Assembly: GCF_006442315.1 (NCBI RefSeq)
Contig: NZ_VFVY01000001.1
Span: 186,001 to 250,000 of the forward strand
Length of the DNA: 64,000 nucleotides
Reading direction: 5' to 3'
From: Mesorhizobium sp. B2-3-4
GTDB taxonomy: Bacteria > Pseudomonadota > Alphaproteobacteria > Rhizobiales > Rhizobiaceae
The position numbers and the translations under genes are program-made. Of this stretch, positions 51,623 to 61,205 are shown piece after piece. The notes under the pieces were generated by a model. That model did no database searches, had not been told where the DNA came from, and saw only the letters and a list, made by a program, of their open reading frames with translations. The stretch's first letter is position 1. The number at the start of each line of letters is the position of its first letter.

Positions 51623-52370
51623 GATCAAGAACCTGCATGCCCGCATCGTCGATGACGGCACCGAGATCATCCGCGGCCTGAACCTGACGGTGAAAGCCGG
51701 CGAGGTCGCCGCCATCATGGGGCCGAACGGCTCCGGCAAGTCGACGCTGTCCTACATCCTGGCCGGGCGCGAGGACTATGAGGTCACCGAAGGCGACATC
51801 CTCTATAACGGCCAGTCGATCCTCGAAATGGATCCGGCCGAGCGCGCCACATCCGGCATTTTCCTCGCCTTCCAGTATCCGATGGAGATACCGGGCGTCG
51901 CCACCATGGAATTCCTGAAGGTGGCGATGAACGAGCAGCGCAAGGCGCGCGGCGAGGAGCCGCTGAAAATCCCGGAATTCCTGAAGCGCGTGAAGGAAGC
52001 AGCCGCCTCGCTGTCGATGGATATGAACATGCTGAAGCGGCCGCTCAATGTCGGCTTCTCCGGCGGTGAGAAGAAGCGCGCCGAGATCCTGCAGATGAAG
52101 CTTCTGGAACCGAAGCTCTGCGTGCTGGACGAAACCGATTCCGGCCTCGACATCGATGCGCTGAAGATCGTCTCCGACGGCGTCAACGCGCTGCGCGCGC
52201 CGGACCGGGCCTTCCTGGTCATCACGCACTACCAGCGCCTGCTCGAGCACATCGTGCCCGACAGCGTGCACGTGCTCTACAAGGGCCAGGTCATCAAGTC
52301 CGGCGACAAGTCGCTGGCGCTGGACCTCGAGGCCAACGGCTACGCCGGCGTGATCGGTGAAGCCGCGTGA
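51615..52370 (+). CDS. sufC: Fe-S cluster assembly ATPase SufC
   Basis: The 251-residue ABC-type ATPase has Walker A MGPNGSGKST (about residues 34-43), Q-loop AFQYPMEIPG, signature FSGGEKKRAEILQM and Walker B LCVLDETDSGLD, then VITHYQRLL. SufC drives conformational change of SufBD. It sits in the sufB-sufC-sufD order usual in rhizobia, preceded here by a small membrane protein. Confidence 0.97.
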   Translation: MLEIKNLHARIVDDGTEIIRGLNLTVKAGEVAAIMGPNGSGKSTLSYILAGREDYEVTEGDILYNGQSILEMDPAERATSGIFLAFQYPMEIPGVATMEFLKVAMNEQRKARGEEPLKIPEFLKRVKEAAASLSMDMNMLKRPLNVGFSGGEKKRAEILQMKLLEPKLCVLDETDSGLDIDALKIVSDGVNALRAPDRAFLVITHYQRLLEHIVPDSVHVLYKGQVIKSGDKSLALDLEANGYAGVIGEAA

Positions 52371-52371
52371 C

Positions 52372-53658
52372 ATGTCTGGGGCAACGCTGATGAACATGCA
52401 CACACAACCGCAGCGCACACCCGCCGAGACCGCGTTGATCGATGCGTTCGGTGAGCGGCTGTCGCTGCTGCCGGGCGATGGCGCGGTGATGCTGAAGCGC
52501 GACGACGCCATCGAGGCGGTCAAGCACGGCCTGCCCACGCGGCGCATCGAATCCTGGCACTATACCGACCTGCGCCGGCTGTTGAATTCGGTTCCGGATT
52601 TCGATCCGGCCGCCATGGCCAAGGCGCTTGCGCCCATCATTGATGGTTCCGCGGTGCTGCCGATCCTCAACGGCAAGTCCGAGGCCAAGCTGCCTGCCGT
52701 CGACGGCGTCACCTTCCAGCGCCTGTCGGAGAAGCTGACCGACGGCAGCATCGCGCCCGGACTCGACCCCTATGGCAGCGATGACGCCATCGGCGCGCTC
52801 AATACGGCTTTCGTCGCCGACGGCTATTTCGTCGATATTGCCGACGGCGTCGAACTGGAGAAGCCGATCGAACTGCAGAATTTGCAGGCCGGCGGCCAGG
52901 CGCATGTGCGCCTGCCCGTGCGCGTCGGCGCCGGCGCCAAGGCGGTCATCGTCGAACGCCAGGCCGGCGAGGGCGCGGCACTTGTCAGCTCCGTCAGCCA
53001 GCTCGTGCTCGACGACGATGCCGAGGTGACATGGCTGATCGTGCAGGAACAGCCGGATACGGCCACGCATCTGGCGCAGTTCAAGGCCCATATCGGTAAG
53101 AACGCCAGGCTGACGCTGTTCGTCATAAACGCCGGCGGCAAGCTCGTACGCCAGGAGGTTCTGGTCAAGACCACGGGCGAAGGCGCCGATTTCAAGCTGC
53201 GCGGCATCAACCTTCTGGCCGGCGACAGCCACTCGGACGTCACAATGGTCCTCGACCACGCCGTGCCGCACACGACCTCGACCGAGATCATCCGCAACGT
53301 GGTGACAGGCAAGGCGCGCGGCGTCTTCCAGGGCCGCATCAACGTCCATCAATACGCGCAGAAGACCAACGCCAAGATGGCCTGCAACACACTGCTTCTG
53401 TCCGATGACGGCGAGTTCTCGACCAAACCGGAACTGGAGATCTTCGCCGACGACGTCGTCTGCGGCCATGGCGCGACCGTCACCGAGATCGACCACAACC
53501 ATCTGTTCTATCTGATGGCGCGCGGCGTCGACGAGAAGAGCGCGCGCGGCCTGCTGGTCAAGGCGTTCGTCGCCGAGGTGATCGAGGAACTGGACGACGA
53601 GGCGATCGTCGAGGCGCTGGAAGCGCGGCTCGACGATTGGTTTGTGACGCACGGGTAG
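52372..53658 (+). CDS. sufD: Fe-S cluster assembly protein SufD
   Basis: The product of 428 residues has the SufBD core with RIESWHYTDLRRLL near the start, GVFQGRINVHQYAQKTNAK, a His in GHGATVTEIDHNHLFYLMARG and the GLLVKAFVAEVIEEL end. It pairs with SufB in the SufBC2D scaffold. Its first codons overlap or follow the sufC stop. ATG 52390 (MNMHTQPQ) is an alternative start. Confidence 0.95.
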   Translation: MSGATLMNMHTQPQRTPAETALIDAFGERLSLLPGDGAVMLKRDDAIEAVKHGLPTRRIESWHYTDLRRLLNSVPDFDPAAMAKALAPIIDGSAVLPILNGKSEAKLPAVDGVTFQRLSEKLTDGSIAPGLDPYGSDDAIGALNTAFVADGYFVDIADGVELEKPIELQNLQAGGQAHVRLPVRVGAGAKAVIVERQAGEGAALVSSVSQLVLDDDAEVTWLIVQEQPDTATHLAQFKAHIGKNARLTLFVINAGGKLVRQEVLVKTTGEGADFKLRGINLLAGDSHSDVTMVLDHAVPHTTSTEIIRNVVTGKARGVFQGRINVHQYAQKTNAKMACNTLLLSDDGEFSTKPELEIFADDVVCGHGATVTEIDHNHLFYLMARGVDEKSARGLLVKAFVAEVIEELDDEAIVEALEARLDDWFVTHG

Positions 53659-53660
53659 CG

Positions 53661-53720
53661 CCTCTCCTTCTCCCCTTGTGGGAGAAGGTGGATCGGTGCG
53701 CGGCACCGAGACGGATGAGG
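53661..53720. repeat. Rhizobial intergenic palindromic repeat (RIME-like)
   Basis: Between sufD and sufS lie a 9-bp stem CCTTCTCCC/GGGAGAAGG with a five-base loop (53666-53688) and a second palindrome CGGTGC...GCACCG (53694-53708), then GGATGAGGGG. This matches the rhizobial RIME-type repeats in overall form. It may also fold as an mRNA processing or attenuation site inside the suf operon. Confidence 0.65.
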
Positions 53721-53762
53721 GGTGCGTGACAGAGTGAGGCGAGTGCCTCAAGAGAGCTTGTG

Positions 53763-55004
53763 ATGGACCAGAAGATCGAAACCGCTCCCTATGACGTCGA
53801 AGCGATCCGCCGCGACTTCCCGATTCTGTCGCGAGAAGTCTACGGCAAACCGCTGGTTTATCTCGACAATGGCGCCTCGGCGCAGAAGCCGCAGGTGGTG
53901 CTTGACGCCATCCAGCACGCCTATTCCCAGGAATATGCCAACGTCCATCGTGGCCTGCATTTCCTCTCCAACGCCGCAACCGATGCCTACGAGAAGGCGC
54001 GCGAAACGGTGCGCCGTTTCCTCAACGCGCCAAGCACCGACAACATCATCTTCACCTCGAACACGACCTCGGCGATCAACACCGTCGCCTATGGCTATGG
54101 CATGCCCAATATCGGCGAGGGCGACGAGATCGTGCTGTCGATCATGGAGCATCACTCCAACATCGTGCCCTGGCATTTCATCAGGGAGAGGCAGGGCGCC
54201 AAGCTGGTCTGGGTGCCGGTCGACGATCTCGGCGCCTTTCACATCGAAGACTTCGAAAAGCGGCTGACCGACCGCACCAAACTCGTCGCCATCACGCAGA
54301 TGTCGAACGCGCTGGGCACGGTGACGCCGATCAAGGAGATCGTGCGCATCGCGCATTCGCGCGGCGTTCCGGTCCTGGTCGACGGCAGCCAGAGCGCGGT
54401 GCACATGGCCGTGGACGTGCAGGACCTCGACTGCGATTTCTTCGTCTTCACCGGACACAAGGTCTACGGCCCCTCGGGCATCGGCGTGCTTTACGGCAAG
54501 AAGGATATTCTGGCCGGCATGCGGCCTTTCATGGGCGGCGGCGAGATGATCGAGGAGGTGACGGAGGATATCGTCACCTACAACGACCCGCCGCACCGCT
54601 TCGAGGCCGGCACGCCGCCGATCGTGCAGGCGATCGGCCTGGGGGCCGCGCTCGACTACATGGACTCTGTCGGTCGCGGGCGCATCGCAGCACACGAGGA
54701 AGACCTCAAGAATTATGCCCATGAGCGCCTGCGCGCCATCAACTCGCTGCGCATCTTCGGCGACGCACCCGGCAAGGGCGCCATCATCTCCTTCGAACTG
54801 CAAGGCATTCATGCCCATGACGTGTCGATGGTCATTGATCGGCAAGGTGTTGCCGTCCGCGCGGGCACCCATTGCGCCCAGCCGCTGTTGAAACGTTTTG
54901 GCGTAACCTCCACATGCAGGGCATCGTTCGGCATGTATAATACCAGGGCCGAAGTCGACGCTTTGGCCGAGGCGCTTGAAAAAGCGCGTAAATTCTTCGG
55001 GTGA
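53763..55004 (+). CDS. sufS: Cysteine desulfurase SufS (group II)
   Basis: The 413-residue PLP enzyme shows VYLDNGASAQKPQVVLDAI, NVHRGLHFLSN, the PLP-lysine site VFTGHKVYGPSGIGVLYG and the short catalytic loop RAGTHCAQPLL, typical of the SufS/CsdA group. It gives sulfur to the SufBCD scaffold. No SufE or SufU is seen nearby, so the sulfur acceptor partner lies elsewhere. ATG 53763 has a GTG just before it that is less likely. Confidence 0.95.
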   Translation: MDQKIETAPYDVEAIRRDFPILSREVYGKPLVYLDNGASAQKPQVVLDAIQHAYSQEYANVHRGLHFLSNAATDAYEKARETVRRFLNAPSTDNIIFTSNTTSAINTVAYGYGMPNIGEGDEIVLSIMEHHSNIVPWHFIRERQGAKLVWVPVDDLGAFHIEDFEKRLTDRTKLVAITQMSNALGTVTPIKEIVRIAHSRGVPVLVDGSQSAVHMAVDVQDLDCDFFVFTGHKVYGPSGIGVLYGKKDILAGMRPFMGGGEMIEEVTEDIVTYNDPPHRFEAGTPPIVQAIGLGAALDYMDSVGRGRIAAHEEDLKNYAHERLRAINSLRIFGDAPGKGAIISFELQGIHAHDVSMVIDRQGVAVRAGTHCAQPLLKRFGVTSTCRASFGMYNTRAEVDALAEALEKARKFFG

Positions 55005-55393
55005 TGACCATGGACGACGTAAGCACAGAGACCGCGCCGGAAGCTGCCAAGGGCATCGTCTCGGCCTCGGCAATCCCCGCCGACGAACTGGCGCGCCTGA
55101 CCGACGACATCGTCTCGGCTCTGAAGACGGTCTACGATCCGGAAATTCCTGCCGACATCTATGAACTCGGCCTCGTCTACAAGATCGACATCGAGGACGA
55201 CCGCTCGGTCAAGATCGACATGACGCTGACCGCGCCGGGCTGCCCGGTGGCCGGCGAAATGCCCGGCTGGGTGGAAAATGCCGTCGGCGCCGTTGAAGGC
55301 GTGTCCGGCGTCGAGGTCAACATGACCTTCGATCCGCCGTGGACGCCGGACCGCATGTCGGAAGAGGCGCAGGTGGCGGTTGGCTGGTACTGA
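55004..55393 (+). CDS. sufT: SUF-system Fe-S assembly protein SufT (DUF59)
   Basis: The 129-residue MIP18/DUF59-type protein has LKTVYDPEIPADIYELGLVY, KIDMTLTAPGCPVAGEMPGW with the conserved Cys, and the C-terminal FDPPWTPDRMSEEA. It helps transfer or mature Fe-S clusters. The start overlaps the sufS stop. Its place after sufS is standard for alphaproteobacteria. Confidence 0.93.
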   Translation: MTMDDVSTETAPEAAKGIVSASAIPADELARLTDDIVSALKTVYDPEIPADIYELGLVYKIDIEDDRSVKIDMTLTAPGCPVAGEMPGWVENAVGAVEGVSGVEVNMTFDPPWTPDRMSEEAQVAVGWY

Positions 55394-55396
55394 ACG

Positions 55397-55933
55397 CTAG
55401 CGGGTACTGGCGCTGTGGGCGTCAGCATAGGCCGTGATCGTCTGGAGCAAGTCCTCGAATTTCACGCCGAATTCGGTCGTCGCGATGCATAGGCCGTCCG
55501 CGCCCATCGACCGGTTGGCCGAACGCGTCCATCGCGCCATCCTGGTAAGAGGCAGTTCACGCCAAGCCGGATCCGAGATTTTAAGCACGACAATCTTGTT
55601 GTTACGGTAGTTCCACACCGACATATCTTCGATTTCAGGCCACGGAATAACCGCCGATGAGAGCCTGCTGTCAAAAATCCCGGTGGGCGAAATTTTGATG
55701 ACCGGGACATCTGATCTAATGCATCTCCAGCCCACCAGCAGGAACGCGCCGAAAAACAGGAGCATGCCCACCCAGCCGGCAAACTGGGCGAAACTTCCGG
55801 GCGAGACATTGGGCAAAAGGGGCCATGCCAAGGCGAAGCTCGCGGCCGTCAATGCCAACGCCAGAGCCGACAGCAGAAACAAGCGTACCGACGACGCACG
55901 AAATTCCGTCGTCTGATTTACATCGACCAGCAT
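55397..55933 (-). CDS. STM3941-like membrane protein of unknown function
   Basis: The 178-residue protein has two membrane segments (VRLFLLSALALALTAASFAL, then FAGWVGMLLFFGAFLLVGW), followed by a PH-like beta part with GIFDSRLSSAVIPWPEIEDMSVW and FGVKFEDLLQTIT. This resembles the STM3941 family, which has a C-terminal bacterial PH domain. It lies antisense between sufT and sufA, four bases after sufT. The shared neighbourhood may be accidental. Start ATG 55933 is preferred. Confidence 0.6.
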   Translation of the reverse strand: MLVDVNQTTEFRASSVRLFLLSALALALTAASFALAWPLLPNVSPGSFAQFAGWVGMLLFFGAFLLVGWRCIRSDVPVIKISPTGIFDSRLSSAVIPWPEIEDMSVWNYRNNKIVVLKISDPAWRELPLTRMARWTRSANRSMGADGLCIATTEFGVKFEDLLQTITAYADAHSASTR

Positions 55934-56113
55934 TCGGTATCCCCCAGAAGCACTGCACCGTGATCGCGTTCTTACACAGAATCTGCTAACGAGCACACAG
56001 ATCGTGGATCGATTTTGAAGGCAATCAAGGGGTTGCACCGGCTGTCGATCTTCACCATTTTAATGGAAGACTCATTCCACAGGCCTTGAACCTGCGAGAA
56101 CGTGGAGAATGAC

Positions 56114-56494
56114 ATGGGACGCTTCGCCGTCATCACGATGACCGAAAAGGCCGCCGACCGGGTGCGCGAGATCGTTGCCACGCGTGACAACGCGCACGGC
56201 ATCCGCCTCGGCATCAAGAAGGGTGGTTGCGCCGGCATGGAATATACGGTCGACCTGGTGACCGAGCCCAATGCCAAGGACGACCATATCGAGCGCGATG
56301 GCGCCCATGTCTATGTCGCGCCGGAAGCGGCGTTGTTCCTGTTCGGCACGCAGATGGATTTCGAGCAGACGGTGCTGCGCACCGGCTTCACCTTCAACAA
56401 CCCGAACCAGAGTTCGGCCTGCGGCTGCGGCGAATCGGTCGAATTGAAGCCGGCCGACCTCAAGGCGCTGGCCGAGGCACGCGCCTCGGCCTGA
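56114..56494 (+). CDS. sufA: A-type Fe-S carrier protein (SufA/IscA)
   Basis: The 126-residue HesB/IscA-type protein has ITMTEKAADRVREI, the first Cys in KKGGCAGMEY, VAPEAALFLFGTQMDFEQTV and the final pair in SSACGCGESVE. It carries assembled Fe-S clusters to target enzymes. It closes the suf group, separated from it by the antisense STM3941-like gene. The start ATG 56114 gives the family length. Confidence 0.9.
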   Translation: MGRFAVITMTEKAADRVREIVATRDNAHGIRLGIKKGGCAGMEYTVDLVTEPNAKDDHIERDGAHVYVAPEAALFLFGTQMDFEQTVLRTGFTFNNPNQSSACGCGESVELKPADLKALAEARASA

Positions 56495-56693
56495 CCTCGC
56501 CCCGTTTCACGGGGAGGTGAGGAATGGTCCGCGTAGCGGGCGAAAGCAAATTGCTTGGCTTTTCGAATGACGAACGGCCGAAGTGACGGATGAGGGGCAG
56601 CGCAAGCTTGTCCACCTTTCGCATTGCGCCTTCCAAAATCCGCGCCGCCCCTCATCTGCCTGCCGGCATCTTCTCCCCGTGAACGGGGCGAGG
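56495..56693. repeat. MITE/RIME-like palindromic element
   Basis: The left end CCTCGCCCCGTTTCACGGGG faces a right end that ends CCCCGTGAACGGGGCGAGG, forming about 20 bases of imperfect terminal inverted repeat. Inner arms GGATGAGGGGC (near 56588) and GCCCCTCATC (near 56648) add a second inverted pair. The 199 bases contain no gene. This looks like a paired rhizobial mosaic repeat between sufA and the GFA gene. Confidence 0.7.
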
Positions 56694-56697
56694 AAGG

Positions 56698-57195
56698 CTA
56701 CTTCACCCACATGCCGGTGCGCTTGTGCCAGTCTGCTATCGACTCTTCCGGATAGACATCGAACGTCTTGTCGCCCTTGCCGACCACCGGCTCGACCCAG
56801 TTCGCCTTGTATTTCAGCATCAGATGCACTTTTTCCGGCGGTTTGGGCAGGTCGCTGTCGATTGCCGAGGCGAAGGGATGGACGAGCTCCGGCCATGTCG
56901 GGTCGTAAAGCCAAAGCGCCGATCCGCATTTCCTGCAGAAATTGCGCTCGCCGGTCGAGACCTCGCAGTGGGGATGCTCGTCGTCCTCGATCTCGGCCCG
57001 GTAGACGCCGAGGCTCCGCTTGCCCAGGACCTTCAGCGTCTCGTGGTCGGCGCCGAGATTGATGGCGAAACCGCCGCCGCCTTGCTGCTTGCGGCAGATG
57101 GAGCAGTAGCACAGCATGAACGGCACCGGCGTGTGGCTTTCCACCTCGAAACGCACGGCATCGCAGCGGCAGGACCCTTTTAGAAGAAGCGGCAT
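56698..57195 (-). CDS. GFA-family (glutathione-dependent formaldehyde-activating-like) protein
   Basis: The 165-residue protein has the zinc-cysteine pattern GSCRCDAVRFEV, MLCYCSICRKQQGGGGF and FCRKCGSALWLYD. These are the three cysteine groups of the GFA fold. It may bind a small thiol adduct, but the real substrate of most members is unknown. It lies opposite the TfoX-N gene with a 90-base gap that serves both promoters. Confidence 0.8.
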   Translation of the reverse strand: MPLLLKGSCRCDAVRFEVESHTPVPFMLCYCSICRKQQGGGGFAINLGADHETLKVLGKRSLGVYRAEIEDDEHPHCEVSTGERNFCRKCGSALWLYDPTWPELVHPFASAIDSDLPKPPEKVHLMLKYKANWVEPVVGKGDKTFDVYPEESIADWHKRTGMWVK

Positions 57196-57285
57196 GACAA
57201 AAACTCCGACAGGATCGTCTCAACCTGTCAGCATGATTTTGGTTGCGGCGATGACAATGCCAAATGCCGGTGACATGATCGCGTC

Positions 57286-57609
57286 ATGGACAATGAACGC
57301 ATCGCCGAACTGTTCGAAGGCTTGGGGCCGGTCTCGATCCGCAGGCTGTTCGGCGGCAAGGGCATTTATTTCGACGGCGTCATCGTCGCCATCGTCCTGC
57401 GCGGCGAATTGCTGCTGAAGGCGGACGAAGAAAGCGCGCCGGATTTCGAGGCCTCCGGCTGCCGGCAGTGGACCTATACCGGCTCGCGCCACGGCAAGCT
57501 GGTGGCAATGCCCTATTGGAGCATACCCGACAGCGCCTTCGACGATCCCGACGAGATGACGCTCTGGGCGCGCAGGGCCTATGAGGCGGGCCGCCGGGCA
57601 GGCAAATAA
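57286..57609 (+). CDS. TfoX N-terminal domain protein
   Basis: The 107-residue protein has RIAELFEGLGPVSIRRLFGG, GVIVAIVLRGELLLKADEES and MPYWSIPDSAFDDPDEMTLW, the N-terminal half of TfoX/Sxy. Full-length TfoX controls competence in other bacteria; short rhizobial proteins with only this domain have no known role. It converges with psuG and is likely monocistronic. Confidence 0.85.
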   Translation: MDNERIAELFEGLGPVSIRRLFGGKGIYFDGVIVAIVLRGELLLKADEESAPDFEASGCRQWTYTGSRHGKLVAMPYWSIPDSAFDDPDEMTLWARRAYEAGRRAGK

Positions 57610-57618
57610 GCAGCCGAC

Positions 57619-58536
57619 CTACAACGCCTTTGCGATCCTCGCCGCCAGCCGTGCATTGTTTTCGACCAAGGCGATGTTTGTCTTCAAGCTGCGGCCGCCG
57701 GTGAGTTCGAGGATTTTTCCAAGCAGGAACGGCGTTACCGCCTTGCCGGTGATGCTCTGGGCTTCGGCGGCTTTCTGCGCGGCTTCGATATAGCCGGCCA
57801 TCTCCTTGGCGGGGATTTCGTGAGTCTCGGGTACCGGATTGGCGATCAGCATGCCGCCGCCGAGGCCCAGCGCCTGGCGCGTCCGGTAGAAATGCGCGAT
57901 GTCTTCTGGCGTCTGCAAGGTCAGCGGCGCGCGGAAAGGCGACTGTCTGGACCAGAAAGCCGGCATCGTCTCGCAGCCGGCGCCGACCACCGGCACGCCG
58001 CGCGTCTCCAGCACTTCCAGCGTCTTTTCGATGTCGAGGATGGCCTTGGCGCCGGCCGAGACGACGATGACCGGGGTGCGCGCCAGTTCATCGAGATCGG
58101 CGGAGATGTCGAAGCTCTTTTCCGCGCCCTTGTGCACGCCGCCAATGCCGCCGGTGGCGAACACCTTGATGCCGACCATGTCGGCCGCGATCATCGTGGC
58201 GGCGACCGTGGTTCCGCCGGTACGGCCTTGCGCGACGGCGAAGCCGAGATCGGCGCGCGACAGCTTCATGGCGTCGCCCGTCATCGCCAGCGATTCGCGC
58301 TCGCCATCGGAAAGGCCGATCTTGATGCGGCCGTTGACCACGGCGATGGTTGCCGGCACCGCGCCGCCGTCGGCGATGATCTTCTCGACATTGGCCGCCA
58401 TCGCGCCATTGTCGGGATAGGGCATGCCATGGGTGATGATGGTGCTTTCGAGCGCCACCACCGGATGCCCCGCGGCCAGCGCCTTCGCCACCGGTGCATG
58501 GATGTCGATGAAGGGACGGGCGGTCTCTGGCGTCAT
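57619..58536 (-). CDS. psuG: Pseudouridine-5'-phosphate glycosidase
   Basis: The 305-residue protein matches the indigoidine-synthase-A/PsuG family: VVALESTIITHGMPYPDN, LARTPVIVVSAGAKAILDIE and VPVVGAGCETMPAFWSRQSP, then GRSLKTNIALVENNA. It splits pseudouridine 5'-phosphate into uracil and ribose 5-phosphate. It runs with the kinase at 58614 that makes its substrate, giving RNA-derived pseudouridine salvage. Confidence 0.9.
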   Translation of the reverse strand: MTPETARPFIDIHAPVAKALAAGHPVVALESTIITHGMPYPDNGAMAANVEKIIADGGAVPATIAVVNGRIKIGLSDGERESLAMTGDAMKLSRADLGFAVAQGRTGGTTVAATMIAADMVGIKVFATGGIGGVHKGAEKSFDISADLDELARTPVIVVSAGAKAILDIEKTLEVLETRGVPVVGAGCETMPAFWSRQSPFRAPLTLQTPEDIAHFYRTRQALGLGGGMLIANPVPETHEIPAKEMAGYIEAAQKAAEAQSITGKAVTPFLLGKILELTGGRSLKTNIALVENNARLAARIAKAL

Positions 58537-58613
58537 CTCTGATCTCCAATCCGGAGGTGCGGCGCGTCCATCGGGGAAGCAAACGTCACCGCGGTGCTAT
58601 GAATCTGCGGGTC

Positions 58614-59558
58614 TCATGCCACTTCCCGTGCATCCGGCACAAGGGCCAGCGCTTCCGCGAAGCTTGCCGCGCTGAATTCGGGCACCGCGTCGGCGCTTTC
58701 GATGGCCAGCGTCGCCGCGGCGACGCCCTCGCGCAGGGCCTGGCGCAGCGGCAGGCCGCGCAGCAGCGCCGCGACCGTCGCCCCCGCCAGCGCGTCGCCG
58801 GCGCCGGTGACGTCGGCAACTCTTCTGGGAGGAGGCGGCAGGATCGAAAAAGCACCCGTGTCATCGAAGCCGAGCACGGGCGCACTACCGGCCGTGATGA
58901 TGCCGCTGGCAAGGCCGCTGCGGCGCAACCCGTCGATCATTTCCCGCTCGGCGGCATGTGCATTGATACCCGCCAGTACGGCAGCCTCCCGCCGGTTCAT
59001 GAAGAGCTGCGCCAACCCACCGAGAACCGGTATCAGCCGCGTCACCTTGGCGGGCGAAATCGCAATGGCGAAAACCGGCTTGCCGGCGGCGAGCGACAGG
59101 AGCCGCTCCAGAGCGGCCGAAGGCAGATTGGCGTCGCACAGAACGGCATCGGCGGCCGCGACTTGCTGGCGTATCTTGGAACGCCTGATCTGCTTGGGAA
59201 AGGCGAGATCATACAGCGCCATGTCGGCAAAGCCGACGATCAGCTCGCCTTCGCGGTCTATCAGGGCCGTGTAGCTCGGTGTGGTGCGGTCGAGGAACAC
59301 CGCCGACAGGTCGGCGATGCCCGCCTCGGCAATCGCCCGTGAAACCATGTCTGCCGCCGCGTCGCCGCCGCGCACCGAAAGCAGCGAGGCGGAGAGGCCG
59401 CGCCGCACCGCGCTGCGCAGCGCGTTGAAGACGCCTCCGCCGACATCCTCGCGCATCGTTCCGGGGTTGGAGGCCGCCGGCACATAAGGGCCGGCCACCT
59501 GGCCACGCCGATCGATATGGGCGCCGCCCACGGCCAGTATCTCTAGGGATTTCACCAT
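58614..59558 (-). CDS. psuK: PfkB-family pseudouridine kinase
   Basis: The 314-residue protein is PfkB-type: LAVGGAHIDRRGQVAGP near the start, REDVGGGVFNALRSAVRRG, and the catalytic DVTGAGDALAGATVAALL. Its partner PsuG is directly downstream, so it most likely phosphorylates pseudouridine. Start 59558 (MVKSLEIL) is used because 59594 adds an N-terminus unlike the family. The 281 bases up to recA hold only recA control signals. Confidence 0.85.
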   Translation of the reverse strand: MVKSLEILAVGGAHIDRRGQVAGPYVPAASNPGTMREDVGGGVFNALRSAVRRGLSASLLSVRGGDAAADMVSRAIAEAGIADLSAVFLDRTTPSYTALIDREGELIVGFADMALYDLAFPKQIRRSKIRQQVAAADAVLCDANLPSAALERLLSLAAGKPVFAIAISPAKVTRLIPVLGGLAQLFMNRREAAVLAGINAHAAEREMIDGLRRSGLASGIITAGSAPVLGFDDTGAFSILPPPPRRVADVTGAGDALAGATVAALLRGLPLRQALREGVAAATLAIESADAVPEFSAASFAEALALVPDAREVA

Positions 59559-59766
59559 GGCGGCGATATGACCTTTGTTGTAGTAGCCGCACAAGCGCTA
59601 GAGTGCGCGACAGAGCTTCGCACGCAAGGCAGCGATTCGGTGCGGGGAGGCGATCGAGCCGTCTGGCCCAATATGGAACTCGGTCCTGTCATGGTTTCCG
59701 AGACAAAAAAAGAACAAATCCGAATATCGCTTGTTTTTCAGCTGGTTATCACCTCTTGCCAAATGA

Positions 59767-59781
59767 GAACAAAAAAGGTAC
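59767..59781. promoter_or_regulatory. Candidate LexA (SOS) box before recA
   Basis: GAACaaaaaagGTAC lies 59 bases before the recA start. Alphaproteobacterial LexA binds a direct repeat GAAC-N7-GAAC (or GTTC-N7-GTTC); the second half differs by one base here, as in several recA promoters. A link to prophage induction is natural, since RecA activates repressor self-cleavage. Confidence 0.65.
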
Positions 59782-59839
59782 AAATTGGCAGGGATTACGG
59801 ATTGTCCGGCCTTCATTGACGACCAAGGGGTGATGTATC

Positions 59840-60937
<1,098 letters not shown>

Positions 60938-61016
60938 GCCGCTCGCCGGAGTTCGGCCACAATCGCGGTTCATTATCTCAGGCTTAAGTAACGAGTTCTG
61001 TGTATCGAGTTCCAAG

Positions 61017-61042
61017 CCGCCGGCCTTCGGGTCGGCGGTTTT
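61017..61042 (+). terminator. Intrinsic terminator after recA
   Basis: CCGCCGGCC (61017-61025), a TTCG loop and GGTCGGCGG (61030-61038) pair over nine bases with one G-T wobble, followed by TTTT. It stands 80 bases after the recA stop and separates it from alaS. Confidence 0.8.
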
Positions 61043-61165
61043 CGTTTGCGGCCCGTTCAGCCGCCGGCAGACTCCCGAATTGGCCCAATTTCGTGTTTCT
61101 GGACAGGGTCAAGAGCTACCGCTAAAAGGCCAATCCATCTTCTGAAAACACAAAAGCCCATTTCG

Positions 61166-61186
61166 GCCGGGTCGCCGGCGGTTTTT
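61166..61186 (+). promoter_or_regulatory. Hairpin plus T-run in the alaS leader
   Basis: GCCGG (61166-61170) and CCGGC (61175-61179) form a 5-bp stem with a GTCG loop, then GG and TTTTT (61182-61186), ending 20 bases before the alaS ATG. It looks like a small intrinsic terminator placed within the leader. No T-box pattern is seen. It may be an attenuator or merely the end of a leader transcript. Confidence 0.35.
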
Positions 61187-61205
61187 CCTGGAAAAGGCAG
61201 CAGTC

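Noticed and set aside
61043..61205. T-box or other riboswitch before alaS
   Set aside because: No T-box core or specifier loop is present, and T-boxes are not typical of this lineage; only a short hairpin is seen.
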